Origin: Methylobacterium radiodurans
GTDB lineage: Bacteria; Pseudomonadota; Alphaproteobacteria; Rhizobiales; Beijerinckiaceae
Length of the DNA: 64,000 nt
Reading direction: 5' to 3'
Assembly (NCBI RefSeq): GCF_003173735.1
Contig: NZ_CP029551.1
Span: 1,975,501 to 2,039,500 of the forward strand
The notes below the pieces were generated by a model. The model was not told where the DNA came from. It was given only the letters and a program-made list of their open reading frames with translations, and searched no databases. Of the stretch, positions 33,491 through 42,682 are shown piece after piece. Positions within the stretch are counted from its first letter, which is position 1. The number at the start of each line of letters is the position of its first letter. The position numbers and the translations under genes were made by a program.

Positions 33491-33973
33491 ATGGAAATCT
33501 CACGCCGGTCCAGCGAGATCGCCACCGCCGCGGCCACCGCGCTCGTCGGCCTGATCGTCTGCTACGGCGCCCTGCAGAACGGGATCGCCTGGGAAGAATC
33601 GGGCCCGAGCTCCGGCTTCTTCCCCTTCTGCGTCGGGTGCCTGATCGTCTTCGGCAGCGCCGTCACCGGCGCGCAGGCGCTGCTCCGCTCAGGCCGGGTG
33701 CAGCCGCCCTTCCTGGACGGCGAGCGCGCCCGCGCCGCGATCCTGTTCTTCCTGCCGATCGTGGCCTTCGCGGCGCTCTCGGTCTGGCTCGGCCTCTACG
33801 TCGCGATGGCGATTTACATCGTCTACGCGATGTACGTGCCCGGCAGGCTGCGGCTCGCGACCTCGATCGCGGCGGGCCTGGCCGTCGCCGCCGTCAACTT
33901 CGTCATCTTCGAGAAGCTGTTCATGGTGCCCCTGCTCAAGGGGCCCCTGCTGAACGCCGTCGGCATCTACTGA
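33491..33973 (+). CDS. tctB: TctB small membrane subunit (second copy)
   Basis: A 160-aa protein with four hydrophobic segments and GPSSGFFPFCVGCLIVFGSA, the TctB signature region. Three in-frame ATGs exist (33461, 33485, 33491); 33491 is chosen because AGGA lies eight bases upstream. It sits 10 bases before tctA2 and 102 bases after tctC2. Confidence 0.88.
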   Translation: MEISRRSSEIATAAATALVGLIVCYGALQNGIAWEESGPSSGFFPFCVGCLIVFGSAVTGAQALLRSGRVQPPFLDGERARAAILFFLPIVAFAALSVWLGLYVAMAIYIVYAMYVPGRLRLATSIAAGLAVAAVNFVIFEKLFMVPLLKGPLLNAVGIY

Positions 33974-33983
33974 GGCGCGGACC

Positions 33984-35522
33984 ATGAGCAACATCAGCCT
34001 GCTCCTCGACGGCTTCGGCGTCGCCCTCAGCACCCATCACGTGCTGATCATGGTCGGCGGTGTGCTGCTCGGCCTCGTCGTCGGCGTCCTGCCCGGCCTG
34101 GGCGCGCCGAACGGCGTCTCGCTCCTGCTGCCGCTGACCTTCTCGATGGACCCGGTCTCGGCGATCATCCTGCTCACCAGCATGTACTGGGGCGCGCTGT
34201 TCGGCGGCTCGACCACCTCGATCCTGTTCAACATCCCGGGCGAGCCATCCTCGGTCGCCACGACCTTCGACGGCTATCCGATGGCCCGGCAGGGCGAGGC
34301 GGTGCGGGCGCTGACGCTCGCCTTCTCGTCCGCTGGGATCGGGGCGCTGACCGGCGTCATCGTCATCACGCTGCTGTCGGGCTGGGTGGCGAACTTCGCG
34401 CTCCGGTTCGGCGCGGCCGAGTACTTCGCCGTGTACTTCATGGCGTTCGCGAGCTTCATCGGCATGTCGAGCGGCTCGCCCTTCAAGACGCTGGTCTCGA
34501 TGATGCTGGGCTTCGCCTGCGCGACCATCGGCGCCGACACCATCTCGGGCGAGAGCCGGCTCACCTTCGACTTCGATCAGCTGATCGGCGGCGTCAGCTT
34601 CCTCGTCGCGGTCATCGGCCTGTTCGGCCTCGGCGAATTGATCATGACGATGGAGGAAAACCTCCAGTTCCACGGCGTGAAGGCCAGGCTCAGTCTGCGC
34701 GAGATCGCGCGCGCCGTGCTGGAGATGCCCCGCTACTGGGCCACCGTCGTGCGCAGCGCGCTCATTGGCTGCTGGATGGGCATCACCCCCGGCGGTCCGA
34801 CCGCGGCCTCCTTCATGAGCTACGCGATCGGCGCCCGCTTCGCCAAGAACGGCACGCGCTTCGGCAAGGGCGCGCCGGAGGGCATCGTGGCGCCGGAGAC
34901 CGCCGACCACTCGGCCGGATCCTGCGCGCTCCTGCCGATGCTGGCGCTCGGCATTCCGGGCTCGGCCACCGCCGCGGTGATGATGGGCGGGCTGATGATC
35001 TGGGGCCTCGCGCCCGGGCCCATGCTGTTCACCACGCGCCCCGACTTCGTCTGGGGCCTCATCGCCAGCATGTATCTCGGCAACATCATCGCGGTGGTGC
35101 TGGTGCTCGCGACCGTGCCGCTCTTCGCCTACATCCTGCGCGCGCCGTTCCGCATCGTGGGCCCGATGATCACGGTGGTCTGCATCATCGGGGCCTACAC
35201 GGTGGCCAGCCACACCTTCGACATCTGGCTCGCGCTGGTCTTCGGCATCGCCGGCTACGTGTTCAAGAAGCTCGACTACCCGCTGGCGCCCTTCGTGCTG
35301 GCGATGGTACTCGGCGACAAGGCCGAGGACGCCTTCCGGCAGGCGATGCTCACCTCGGGCGGCTCGGCCTCGATCTTCTGGTCGAACGGCCTCGTCGGGA
35401 CGATGATGGCGCTGGGCGTCCTGCTGCTCTGCCTGCCGCTGATCTCGAAGCTGCTGCGCGAAACGGGCATCGGCCTGCGCCGGAAGGCGCTGCCGCCGCA
35501 GCGGGAGATCGGCTCGACATGA
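33984..35522 (+). CDS. tctA: TctA large membrane subunit (second copy)
   Basis: A 512-aa membrane protein with VGVLPGLGAPNGVSLLLPLT, YWGALFGGSTTSILFNIPGE, GCWMGITPGGPTAASFM and CALLPMLALGIPGSATAAVM, all typical of TctA. The closest relative in the window is the first TctA, encoded divergently. It is followed 70 bases later by the GntR gene in the same orientation. It would drive sodium-coupled uptake of the ligand bound by TctC2. Confidence 0.93.
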   Translation: MSNISLLLDGFGVALSTHHVLIMVGGVLLGLVVGVLPGLGAPNGVSLLLPLTFSMDPVSAIILLTSMYWGALFGGSTTSILFNIPGEPSSVATTFDGYPMARQGEAVRALTLAFSSAGIGALTGVIVITLLSGWVANFALRFGAAEYFAVYFMAFASFIGMSSGSPFKTLVSMMLGFACATIGADTISGESRLTFDFDQLIGGVSFLVAVIGLFGLGELIMTMEENLQFHGVKARLSLREIARAVLEMPRYWATVVRSALIGCWMGITPGGPTAASFMSYAIGARFAKNGTRFGKGAPEGIVAPETADHSAGSCALLPMLALGIPGSATAAVMMGGLMIWGLAPGPMLFTTRPDFVWGLIASMYLGNIIAVVLVLATVPLFAYILRAPFRIVGPMITVVCIIGAYTVASHTFDIWLALVFGIAGYVFKKLDYPLAPFVLAMVLGDKAEDAFRQAMLTSGGSASIFWSNGLVGTMMALGVLLLCLPLISKLLRETGIGLRRKALPPQREIGST

Positions 35523-35592
35523 GCGCGGTTGTGAGAGAATGGTCCTGTCCCGCGATGCCCCGGCCGGGCGGGCGAGACGGTGGAGCTGCCCC

Positions 35593-36306
35593 ATGTCCTC
35601 CAGCACGCTGATCCGCCAGAGCCTGCACGAGTCGCTCGTCGCGCCGCTACGCGAGATGATCCTCTCGGGCGAGCTCCGCGCGGGCGAGAAGGTGCCCGAG
35701 GAGCAGCTCTGCGAGCGCTTCGGGGTGTCGCGCACGCCGATCCGCGAGGCGCTGAAAGTGCTGGCCGCCGAGGGCGTGCTGCAGATCATGCCCCATCGCG
35801 GCGCCATCGTCGCGAGGATCACCGAGGATCAGGTCAACGAGCTGTTCCCGATCATGGCCGCGCTGGAGCGGCTGGCGGGCAAGCTCGCCTGCGCGGCCGC
35901 CACCGACGCGGACATCGCCCGCGTGCGCGCGCTGCACGACGAGATGATGCGCCTCTACGCGGCCGGCGACGAGCCGAACTATCTCGCCGCCAACCGCCGC
36001 ATCCACGACGCGTTCTTCGTCATCGCCGGCAACGCGACGCTGCACGCCTACTATCAGCAGGTGCTGACACGCATCCATTCCTGCCGCTTCGTCATGCGCA
36101 AGACGCCCGAGCACTGGCGCGCCGCGGTGCTGGAGCACGAGCAGATGATCGCCGCGCTAGAGGCGCGCGATGGCGAGACCCTGGGCTCGCTGCTGGAGCG
36201 GCACGTGACGGGCACCACGGTCGGCATCGCCCGGGACTACATCCGGCAGAAGGCGGAAGCGAACGGCGCTGATCAGCCCCTCGGCGCAGGTCGCGCCCCG
36301 AACTGA
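35593..36306 (+). CDS. GntR-family transcriptional regulator (FadR/FCD subgroup)
   Basis: A 237-aa protein. The N-terminal winged helix has SLVAPLREMILSGELRAGEK, EEQLCERFGVSRTPIREALK and VLAAEGVLQIMPHRGAIVAR. The C-terminal FCD domain (about 90-225) has the metal/ligand histidines in RIHDAFF, ALHDEMMRL and LEHEQMI. FCD-type GntR regulators sense carboxylates and commonly repress a neighbouring transport and catabolic operon. It lies between tctA2 and the CoA-transferase gene, so it probably controls both sides. ATG 35593 is chosen to start at the natural N-terminus; the frame is open to 35539. Confidence 0.9.
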   Translation: MSSSTLIRQSLHESLVAPLREMILSGELRAGEKVPEEQLCERFGVSRTPIREALKVLAAEGVLQIMPHRGAIVARITEDQVNELFPIMAALERLAGKLACAAATDADIARVRALHDEMMRLYAAGDEPNYLAANRRIHDAFFVIAGNATLHAYYQQVLTRIHSCRFVMRKTPEHWRAAVLEHEQMIAALEARDGETLGSLLERHVTGTTVGIARDYIRQKAEANGADQPLGAGRAPN

Positions 36307-36349
36307 ACCCAAACACGCCGGGGCGCCGGCCAGGATCGCGCGCCCGAGC

Positions 36350-36365
36350 CCATTTAATTATTGAT
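36350..36365. promoter_or_regulatory. Candidate GntR half-operator upstream of the CoA-transferase gene
   Basis: AATTATTGAT at 36356-36365 repeats the right half of the AT-rich palindrome at 32295-32310. It ends 35 bases before the CoA-transferase start, where a repressor could block transcription. Confidence 0.45.
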
Positions 36366-36400
36366 TAGGGCGTGCCGCGCCCGTCGGAACTGGAGGACAC

Positions 36401-37666
36401 ATGACCGATCGTCTCGACCACCCCGGGACCCGCCCGGAGGCGGAAGCCCGGACCGACTCCGTCACTGCCGCGGCGGCGCTGCCGCTGGCAGGCGTGCGGG
36501 TGCTCGATTTCAGCCAGGTCATGGCCGGTCCGTTCTCGACCATGCTGCTCGCCGATCTCGGCGCCGACGTGATCAAGATCGAGCCGCCGACGGGCGACCA
36601 GACCCGCTCGGCGATGGGCTTCAAGATGAAGGGGCCCGACTCGATGGGCTTCCTCAACATGAACCGCAACAAGCGCTCCATCACGCTCGACCTGAAGAGC
36701 GAGGCGGGCCGCGAGACCTTCTACCGGCTGGTGGAGACGGCCGACATCCTGGTCGAGAACTACCGGCCGGGCGTGGTGAAGAAGCTCGGCGTCGATTACG
36801 AGACCCTGAAAGCGATCAACCCGAGGCTGATCTACGCCTCGATCTCCGGCTTCGGCCAGACCGGGCCCTGGGCGGACCGCCCCGGCTTCGACCTGATGGC
36901 CCAGGCCATGTCCGGCGTGATGAGCGTCACCGGCCATCCGGGCATGCCGCCGGTGAAGGCGGGCGTGCCGGTCGCCGATATCGGCTGCGCGCTGTTCTGC
37001 ACCTACGCGCTCTTGAGCGCCTATATCGGTCGCCAGACGAGCGGCGTCGGCCAGTACATCGACGCCTCCCTGTTCGAGGCGGCGCTCGCCTTCTCGATCT
37101 GGGACACGTCCGAGTACTGGGGCACCGGCGTGGTGCCGGGCCCGGTCGGCACCTCCAACAAGATGAGCGCGCCCTACCAGGCGGTGGCCTCCAAGGACGG
37201 CTACTTCGTCATGGGGGCGACCAACCAGAAGCTCTGGGTTCAGCTCTGCGGTCAGATCGGCCGGGAGGATCTGCTGGCGGACGAGCGCTTCGCCAGCAAC
37301 CCGCTGCGCCTGCGCAACCGCGAGGCGCTGATCGCCGAATTGGAGACGACCTTCGCCACCAAGACCTCGGACGAGTGGGTGGACGAGTTGCTCGCGGTGG
37401 GCATCCCAGCCGGCAAGATGAGCACCTATCCGGAGGCGTTCGAGAGCGAGCACGGCCGGCATCGCAACATGCGCCTCGAGATCCCGCATCCGCTGGAAGG
37501 CACGGTGCCCAATATCGGCTTCCCGGTGAAGCTGATGGGCACGCCGCAGCAGATCCGGCGGCATCCGCCGCTGCTCGGTGAGCATACCGAGGGCGTTCTC
37601 GCCGAGATCGGCATGGATGCGGGCGAGATCGCGGGACTGAAGGCGCGGGGAGCGTTCGGCGCATGA
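36401..37666 (+). CDS. Family III CoA-transferase (CaiB/BaiF)
   Basis: A 421-aa enzyme. VRVLDFSQVMAGPFSTMLLA, DLGADVIKIEPPTGDQTRSA, MGFLNMNRNKRSITLDLKSE and the FDLMAQAMSG region with the catalytic Asp are family III CoA-transferase signatures. These enzymes move CoA between acids such as formate, oxalate, carnitine or itaconate-type substrates. The ATG follows GGAGG. The gene overlaps the next by ATGA. Together with the tct2 genes it suggests that the imported acid is converted to its CoA ester. The exact acid is unknown. Confidence 0.9.
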   Translation: MTDRLDHPGTRPEAEARTDSVTAAAALPLAGVRVLDFSQVMAGPFSTMLLADLGADVIKIEPPTGDQTRSAMGFKMKGPDSMGFLNMNRNKRSITLDLKSEAGRETFYRLVETADILVENYRPGVVKKLGVDYETLKAINPRLIYASISGFGQTGPWADRPGFDLMAQAMSGVMSVTGHPGMPPVKAGVPVADIGCALFCTYALLSAYIGRQTSGVGQYIDASLFEAALAFSIWDTSEYWGTGVVPGPVGTSNKMSAPYQAVASKDGYFVMGATNQKLWVQLCGQIGREDLLADERFASNPLRLRNREALIAELETTFATKTSDEWVDELLAVGIPAGKMSTYPEAFESEHGRHRNMRLEIPHPLEGTVPNIGFPVKLMGTPQQIRRHPPLLGEHTEGVLAEIGMDAGEIAGLKARGAFGA

Positions 37667-38436
37667 GCGGGCAGGTTCACTACACCGTCGAGAACGGGGT
37701 CGGCGCGGTCGTGTTCGACCGTCCCGAGGCGCGCAACGCCATGACCTGGGCGATGTACGACGCGCTGGGCGAGATCTGCGAGCGCATCGTCCGCGAGGGC
37801 GATGTCCGCGCCGTCACCTTCCGCGGCGCGGGTGGCGAGGCCTTTGTCGCCGGCACCGACATCGAGCAGTTCCGCGGCTTCGAGACCGGGCAGGACGGGC
37901 TGGACTACGAGGCGGTGATCGACCGGCGCATCGGCCAGATCGAGCGCCTGCCGGTACCGACCGTCGCGATCGTGGACGGCTGGGCGATCGGCGGCGGCCT
38001 CGCGATCACGGCGGCCTGCGATTTCCGCATCGCCACGCCGTCCGCCAGGTTCGGCATCCCGATCGCGCGCACACTCGGCAACTGCCTGTCGATCGCCAAC
38101 GTCGCCCGCGTCGTCGCCTCTGTCGGCGCCGCGCGCGCCAAGCGCATGCTGATGCTGGCCGAGATCCTGAGCGCCGAGGAGGCCCATGCGGCGGGCTTCG
38201 TCGCCGAGATCGCCGAGCCCGACGTGCTGGATGCGCGCGTCGGCACGATGGTCTCCAAGCTCCTCGCCAACGCGCCCGTGACGATGCGCGTCGTCAAGGA
38301 GGGCATCCGGCGCGTGGTGGGCGAGGGTCTTCCCGACGGCGACGATCTGGTGGCGGAGTGCTACGGCAGCCGCGATTTCCGGATCGGGGTCGAGGCCTTC
38401 CTGGCCAAGCAGAAGCCCGCTTGGACCGGGACCTGA
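37663..38436 (+). CDS. Crotonase-fold enzyme (enoyl-CoA hydratase/isomerase family)
   Basis: A 257-aa protein. VTFRGAGGEAFVAGTDIEQF and VDGWAIGGGLAITAACDFRI form the CoA-binding oxyanion hole. In the active-site helix, where hydratases usually carry catalytic glutamates, it reads FGIPIARTLGNCLSIANVAR without a Glu in the usual first position. The reaction may therefore differ from simple enoyl-CoA hydration: a lyase, hydrolase or isomerase is possible. It starts within the stop of the CoA-transferase gene, so both are translated together and probably act in sequence on the same CoA ester. Confidence 0.85.
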   Translation: MSGQVHYTVENGVGAVVFDRPEARNAMTWAMYDALGEICERIVREGDVRAVTFRGAGGEAFVAGTDIEQFRGFETGQDGLDYEAVIDRRIGQIERLPVPTVAIVDGWAIGGGLAITAACDFRIATPSARFGIPIARTLGNCLSIANVARVVASVGAARAKRMLMLAEILSAEEAHAAGFVAEIAEPDVLDARVGTMVSKLLANAPVTMRVVKEGIRRVVGEGLPDGDDLVAECYGSRDFRIGVEAFLAKQKPAWTGT

Positions 38437-38491
38437 CCCGAATCTGCCGATCGGCGCGGAGCGATCGCGTCCGGCGATCCGGCCTGCCCCG

Positions 38492-38531
38492 CCGTCGTCC
38501 CGGGCTCCGCTGCGGGGCCCCGGCATGACGG
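38492..38531. repeat. REP-like imperfect palindrome between convergent genes
   Basis: CCGTCGTCCCGGG at the left and CCCCGGCATGACGG at the right pair imperfectly around a GC-rich middle. The form resembles the dispersed palindromes ending in CGTCATnCCGGG found between genes in Hyphomicrobiales. It may also act as a two-way terminator. Confidence 0.45.
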
Positions 38532-38548
38532 AGAGGAAACGGGGATCC

Positions 38549-39598
38549 TCACCCGCGCTCCGCGGCGATGCGCTCGGCCTCGGCGCGGATCACCGCGGCG
38601 GCGCGCGCGATGCCGGCGCGATCCACGTCGAGATGGGTGGTCGCACGGATCTGCTCGGACCCGAGCGCCCGCACGCGCACGCCCTGCGCGAGGCAGGCAT
38701 CGGCGAAGGCGGCGGCCGGGACGCCGAGCCCGGCCACCGAGAAGCTCAGGATGTTCGACTGCCCCGCCTCCGGCTCGAAGGCGAGGCCCGGCGTTCCGGC
38801 GAGCGCCGCGCCCAGGCGGCCCGCGTTGGCGTTGTCCTCGGCGAGTTGGTCGATATGGTGGTCGAGGGCGTAGAGCCCGGCCGCCGCCAGGACCCCGCTC
38901 TGCCGCATGGCGCCGCCGAGCCGGTACTTCCAGCGCCACGCCTCGGTGACGAAGTCATGCGACCCGCACAGGACCGCGCCGACCGGGCAGCCGAGCCCCT
39001 TGCTCAGGTCGATCCAGGCGCTGTCGAACCCCTCAGCGTAGGTGCGCGCCGGGATGCCGGTGGCCGCGACCGCATTGAGGAGCCGCGCCCCGTCGATATG
39101 GGCCTTGAGTCCGCGTGCCCGGGCGATGTCGCGGATCCGGCGCATCGCCGCGAGGTCCCAGATCGAGCCGCCGGAGAAGCTCGTGGTCTGCTCGACCGAG
39201 ATCAGGGCCGAGCGCGGCGCCGTGCGCTGCGGCGCGCGGATCGCCGCTTCCGCCTGCTCCGGCGTGTAGAGGCCGTTCCGTGTGGGCAGCGCCCGCACCG
39301 AGACGCCGCCGATCGCCGCGGCGCCCGCGGCCTCCGTGTTGTAGATGTGGGACTGGTCGTCGACGATGATCTCGTCGCCCGCCCGCGTCTGGACCAGGAT
39401 CGCGGCGAGGTTGCACATCGTGCCGGACGGCATGAACACGCCCGCCTCCATGCCGAGGAGGTCGGCCACCCGCGCGCAGAGGGCGTTGGTGGTCGGGTCC
39501 GAGCCCGACTGCTCGTCGCCGACCTCGGCCCGGGCCATCGCCTCGCGCATGCCGGGGGTCGGGCGGGTCTGGGTATCGCTGAACAGGTCGACGGTCAC
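38549..39598 (-). CDS. ltaE: Low-specificity L-threonine aldolase
   Basis: A 349-aa PLP enzyme of the beta-eliminating lyase family. LFSDTQTRPTPGMREAMARA at the start, DPTTNALCARVADLLGMEAG, HIDGARLLNAVAATG and WIDLSKGLGCPVGAVLCG, which holds the PLP-binding Lys. It splits threonine or allo-threonine into glycine and acetaldehyde. The GTG at 39598 is preferred because GGGAG lies five bases upstream; a GTG at 39604 is also in frame. It is divergent from the FAD/Fe-S dehydrogenase gene (133-base gap) and convergent with the crotonase gene. Confidence 0.9.
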   Translation of the reverse strand: MTVDLFSDTQTRPTPGMREAMARAEVGDEQSGSDPTTNALCARVADLLGMEAGVFMPSGTMCNLAAILVQTRAGDEIIVDDQSHIYNTEAAGAAAIGGVSVRALPTRNGLYTPEQAEAAIRAPQRTAPRSALISVEQTTSFSGGSIWDLAAMRRIRDIARARGLKAHIDGARLLNAVAATGIPARTYAEGFDSAWIDLSKGLGCPVGAVLCGSHDFVTEAWRWKYRLGGAMRQSGVLAAAGLYALDHHIDQLAEDNANAGRLGAALAGTPGLAFEPEAGQSNILSFSVAGLGVPAAAFADACLAQGVRVRALGSEQIRATTHLDVDRAGIARAAAVIRAEAERIAAERG

Positions 39599-39731
39599 GG
39601 TCACTCCCGGGGCATGCGGCCGGCGCGTGCGGCAATGGCGCCGGGCAGACCGAGCCCGGCCGAGGTCTTATAGAACACTCTTCCGGCCGCGCCCGCCCCG
39701 GCGACGGCCCGAACACAAAAAGGGCATGACC

Positions 39732-42680
39732 ATGGGAGCAAGCGTCCGGCCGAAGGCCGTTCCGGCGGCGGAGGCCGCGGAGTTGGAGCGGCGCCTCGTC
39801 GGGGCCGTGCAGGGCGAGGTGCGCTTCGACGCCTTCACCCGCGGGCGCTACAGCACCGACGCCTCGATCTACCAGATCATGCCGGCCGGCGTGGTTCTGC
39901 CCCGCGACGCCGCGGACGTCGCGGCCTGCTTATCGGTCGCGGCCGACCAGGGCGTGCCCGTGGTCATGCGCGGGGGCGGCACCTCGCAGAACGGGCAGCC
40001 CATCGGATCGGGCCTCGTCCTCGACTGCTCGCGCCACTTCAACGGCGTCCGCGCCTACGACCCGGACGGCGGCGCCGTCACGGTCGAGCCGGGCCTCGTG
40101 CTGGAACGGCTCAACACGCGGCTCAAGGGCGACGGCTGGTTCTTCCCCGTGGAGCCCTCCACGGCGAGCCGTTGCACCATCGGCGGCATGGCGGGCAACA
40201 ATTCCTGCGGCGCCCGCTCGCTGCGCTACGGCAAGATGAGCGACAACGTGCTGGCGATCGAGGCGCTCCTGCACGACGGCACGCCCTTCGGCTTCGGCCT
40301 CACCGGCAACGACGCGGACGGCGTCGCGGGCCCCGAGCGCGCCGCCGACCTCGCCCGGCGGATGCTGGCGCTGGCCGGCACCCACCGCGACGAAATCGAG
40401 CGGGTCTATCCCAGGGTTCAGCGCCGGGTCGGCGGCTACAATCTCGACAGCCTGATCGAGGCGAGGCCCAATCTCGCCCATCTCCTCGTCGGCTCGGAGG
40501 GCACGCTGGCCGCCACCACTGCGGTGACGCTGAAGCTCTCGCGGCTGCCGGCCCACCGGGTCATGGGCGTGTGCCACTTCCCCTCGTTCCGGGCCGCGAT
40601 GGAGACGACGAAGGCCATCGTCGATCTGGCGCCGGTCGCGGTCGAGCTCGTGGACAACAACGTGCTGGTGCTCGGCGCCGACATCCCGCTGTTCCGCACG
40701 ACGCTCGCCGACATCACGCGGGGGCAGCCGAACTGCCTGCTGCTGACGGAGTTCGCGGGCGACGACCTCGCGGCGCTCAAGCGCGACCTCAGGCGTCTCG
40801 ACGCCTGCATGAGCGACCACGGCTTCCCGGACGCGGTGGTCGAGGTGGTGGAGCCCGCCCGGCAGCGCACCGTCTGGGAGGTCCGCGAGGCCTGCCTGAA
40901 CATCATGATGTCGATGAAGGGCGACGCCAAGCCCGTCTCCTTCATCGAGGATTGCGCGGTGCCGCTGGAGCACCTCGCCGACTACACCGACGCCGTCACC
41001 GAGGTGTTCGCCAAGCACGGCACCCGCGGCACGTGGTACGCCCACGCCTCGGTCGGCTGCCTGCACGTGCGCCCGATCCTCGACATGAAGCAGGGGGGCG
41101 ACGTCGCCCGGATGCGCGCCATCGCGGAGGAGACGGCGGAGCTGGTGCGCCGCTATCACGGCTCCTACTCGGGCGAGCACGGCGACGGGCTCTCGCGCTC
41201 GGAATTCGTCGAGCCGCTGTTCGGGCCGCGCCTGACCCGCGCCTTCGAGAGCGTGAAGGACGCCTTCGATCCGGGCAATCACCTCAACCCCGGCAAGATC
41301 GTGCGCGCGCCGAAATTCGACGACCGCAGCCTGTTCCGCTTCAAGCCCGACTACCGCGTCTCGGCGCCCGCGAAACCCGCTCTCGACTGGTCGGACTGGG
41401 GCGGGTTCGGGTCTGCGGTCGAGATGTGCAACAACAACGGTACCTGCCGGAAGCTCGCCGGCGGGGCGATGTGCCCCTCCTACCGGGCGACGCGCGAGGA
41501 GCAGCACCTTACCCGCGGGCGCGCCAACTCCCTGCGGCTCGCGATCTCGGGCCAGCTCGGGCCGGATGCCTTCACCAGCCCGGAGATGAAGCGGACGCTC
41601 GACCTCTGCGTCTCCTGCAAGGCCTGCCGCCGGGAATGCCCGACCGGCGTCGACATGGCCCGGATGAAGATCGAGTTCCTGCACCACTACCACGCCCGCC
41701 ACGGCCTGCCCCTGCGCGAACGGCTGGTGGCCGAGCTGCCGCTCTACGCCGGGGCGGCGGCGGCGCTCGCCCCGCTCCTCAACCTGCGCGACCGGGTGCC
41801 GGGGCTGGCGCAGCTCTCGGAGCGGGTGGCAGGCCTCTCCGCCCGCCGCTCGCTGCCCCGCTGGGGCAGCCCCTGGCGCGAGGCGGGCGAGTTCGCCCAC
41901 CCGCAGGACGTCGCGGGCGAGTTCCGCGACATCGTCCTGTTCGGCGACACCTTCAACCGGGCCTTCGAGCGGGAGAACCTGGAGGCGGCCGAGCGGGTGC
42001 TGCGCGCCGCGGGCTACCGCCTGCACCGCGTCGGCCCGCCCCGGGGGCGGCGCCCGCTCTGCTGCGGCCGGACCTACCTGGCCTCGGGCCAGACCGAGCG
42101 GGCGCGCGCCGAGGCGCGGCGCACCCTCGACGCGCTGCTGCCCTACGTGCGGGCCGGGGCCCGCGTCGTCGGGCTCGAACCCTCCTGCCTGCTCACCTTC
42201 CGGGACGAGTTCCTGGCGCTGCTGCCCGGTGCGGAGGCGCGGGCGCTCGCCGAGCGCGCGGTGCTCTTCGAGGAACTGCTCGCCGCCGACCTCGCGGCCG
42301 GCCGGATCGCGCTGAGGTTCGCCGACCAGGGCGGCCGCGTCGCCCATCTGCACGGGCATTGCCACCAGAAGGCGTTCGGCGCGATGGGGGCGGTCGAGAC
42401 CGTCCTGCGCCAGATCCCGGGCCTCGACCTGCGGGTGATCGAATCGAGCTGCTGCGGCATGGCCGGCGCCTTCGGCTACCGCGCCGACACGATCGACGTG
42501 TCCTTCGCGATGGCCGAGCTGTCCCTGTTCCCGGCACTTCGGGAGGCCGGGCCGGACGACCTCGTGGTGGCCGACGGCACCAGCTGCCGCCACCAGATCC
42601 ACGACGGCTTAGGACGCCGGGCCGAGCACGTCGCGCGCGTGCTGGACCGGGCGCTGCAGTCTCGCGCGTCGCCCACGTGA
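39732..42680 (+). CDS. Fused FAD- and Fe-S-containing 2-hydroxyacid dehydrogenase (GlcD-GlcF type)
   Basis: A 982-aa protein. The N-terminal half is a VAO-type flavoprotein: VPVVMRGGGTSQNGQPIGSG (FAD loop), GGMAGNNSCGARSLRYGKMS, and GSYSGEHGDGLSRSEF near residue 480 with catalytic His residues. The second half has two ferredoxin-like cysteine sets (CNNNGTCRKLAGGAMCP and LCVSCKACRRECPTG), then two CCG domains (PLCCGRTYLASGQ and ESSCCGMAGAFGYR). Such fusions oxidise D-lactate, D-2-hydroxyglutarate or glycolate and pass electrons to quinone. ATG 39732 is chosen because AAGGG lies seven bases upstream; 39726 is also possible. Confidence 0.9.
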   Translation: MGASVRPKAVPAAEAAELERRLVGAVQGEVRFDAFTRGRYSTDASIYQIMPAGVVLPRDAADVAACLSVAADQGVPVVMRGGGTSQNGQPIGSGLVLDCSRHFNGVRAYDPDGGAVTVEPGLVLERLNTRLKGDGWFFPVEPSTASRCTIGGMAGNNSCGARSLRYGKMSDNVLAIEALLHDGTPFGFGLTGNDADGVAGPERAADLARRMLALAGTHRDEIERVYPRVQRRVGGYNLDSLIEARPNLAHLLVGSEGTLAATTAVTLKLSRLPAHRVMGVCHFPSFRAAMETTKAIVDLAPVAVELVDNNVLVLGADIPLFRTTLADITRGQPNCLLLTEFAGDDLAALKRDLRRLDACMSDHGFPDAVVEVVEPARQRTVWEVREACLNIMMSMKGDAKPVSFIEDCAVPLEHLADYTDAVTEVFAKHGTRGTWYAHASVGCLHVRPILDMKQGGDVARMRAIAEETAELVRRYHGSYSGEHGDGLSRSEFVEPLFGPRLTRAFESVKDAFDPGNHLNPGKIVRAPKFDDRSLFRFKPDYRVSAPAKPALDWSDWGGFGSAVEMCNNNGTCRKLAGGAMCPSYRATREEQHLTRGRANSLRLAISGQLGPDAFTSPEMKRTLDLCVSCKACRRECPTGVDMARMKIEFLHHYHARHGLPLRERLVAELPLYAGAAAALAPLLNLRDRVPGLAQLSERVAGLSARRSLPRWGSPWREAGEFAHPQDVAGEFRDIVLFGDTFNRAFERENLEAAERVLRAAGYRLHRVGPPRGRRPLCCGRTYLASGQTERARAEARRTLDALLPYVRAGARVVGLEPSCLLTFRDEFLALLPGAEARALAERAVLFEELLAADLAAGRIALRFADQGGRVAHLHGHCHQKAFGAMGAVETVLRQIPGLDLRVIESSCCGMAGAFGYRADTIDVSFAMAELSLFPALREAGPDDLVVADGTSCRHQIHDGLGRRAEHVARVLDRALQSRASPT

Positions 42681-42682
42681 CC

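Noticed and set aside
39930..42602. 890-aa minus-strand open frame opposite the FAD/Fe-S dehydrogenase
   Set aside because: No domains and shadow-type composition; the plus strand carries cysteine clusters and flavin motifs.
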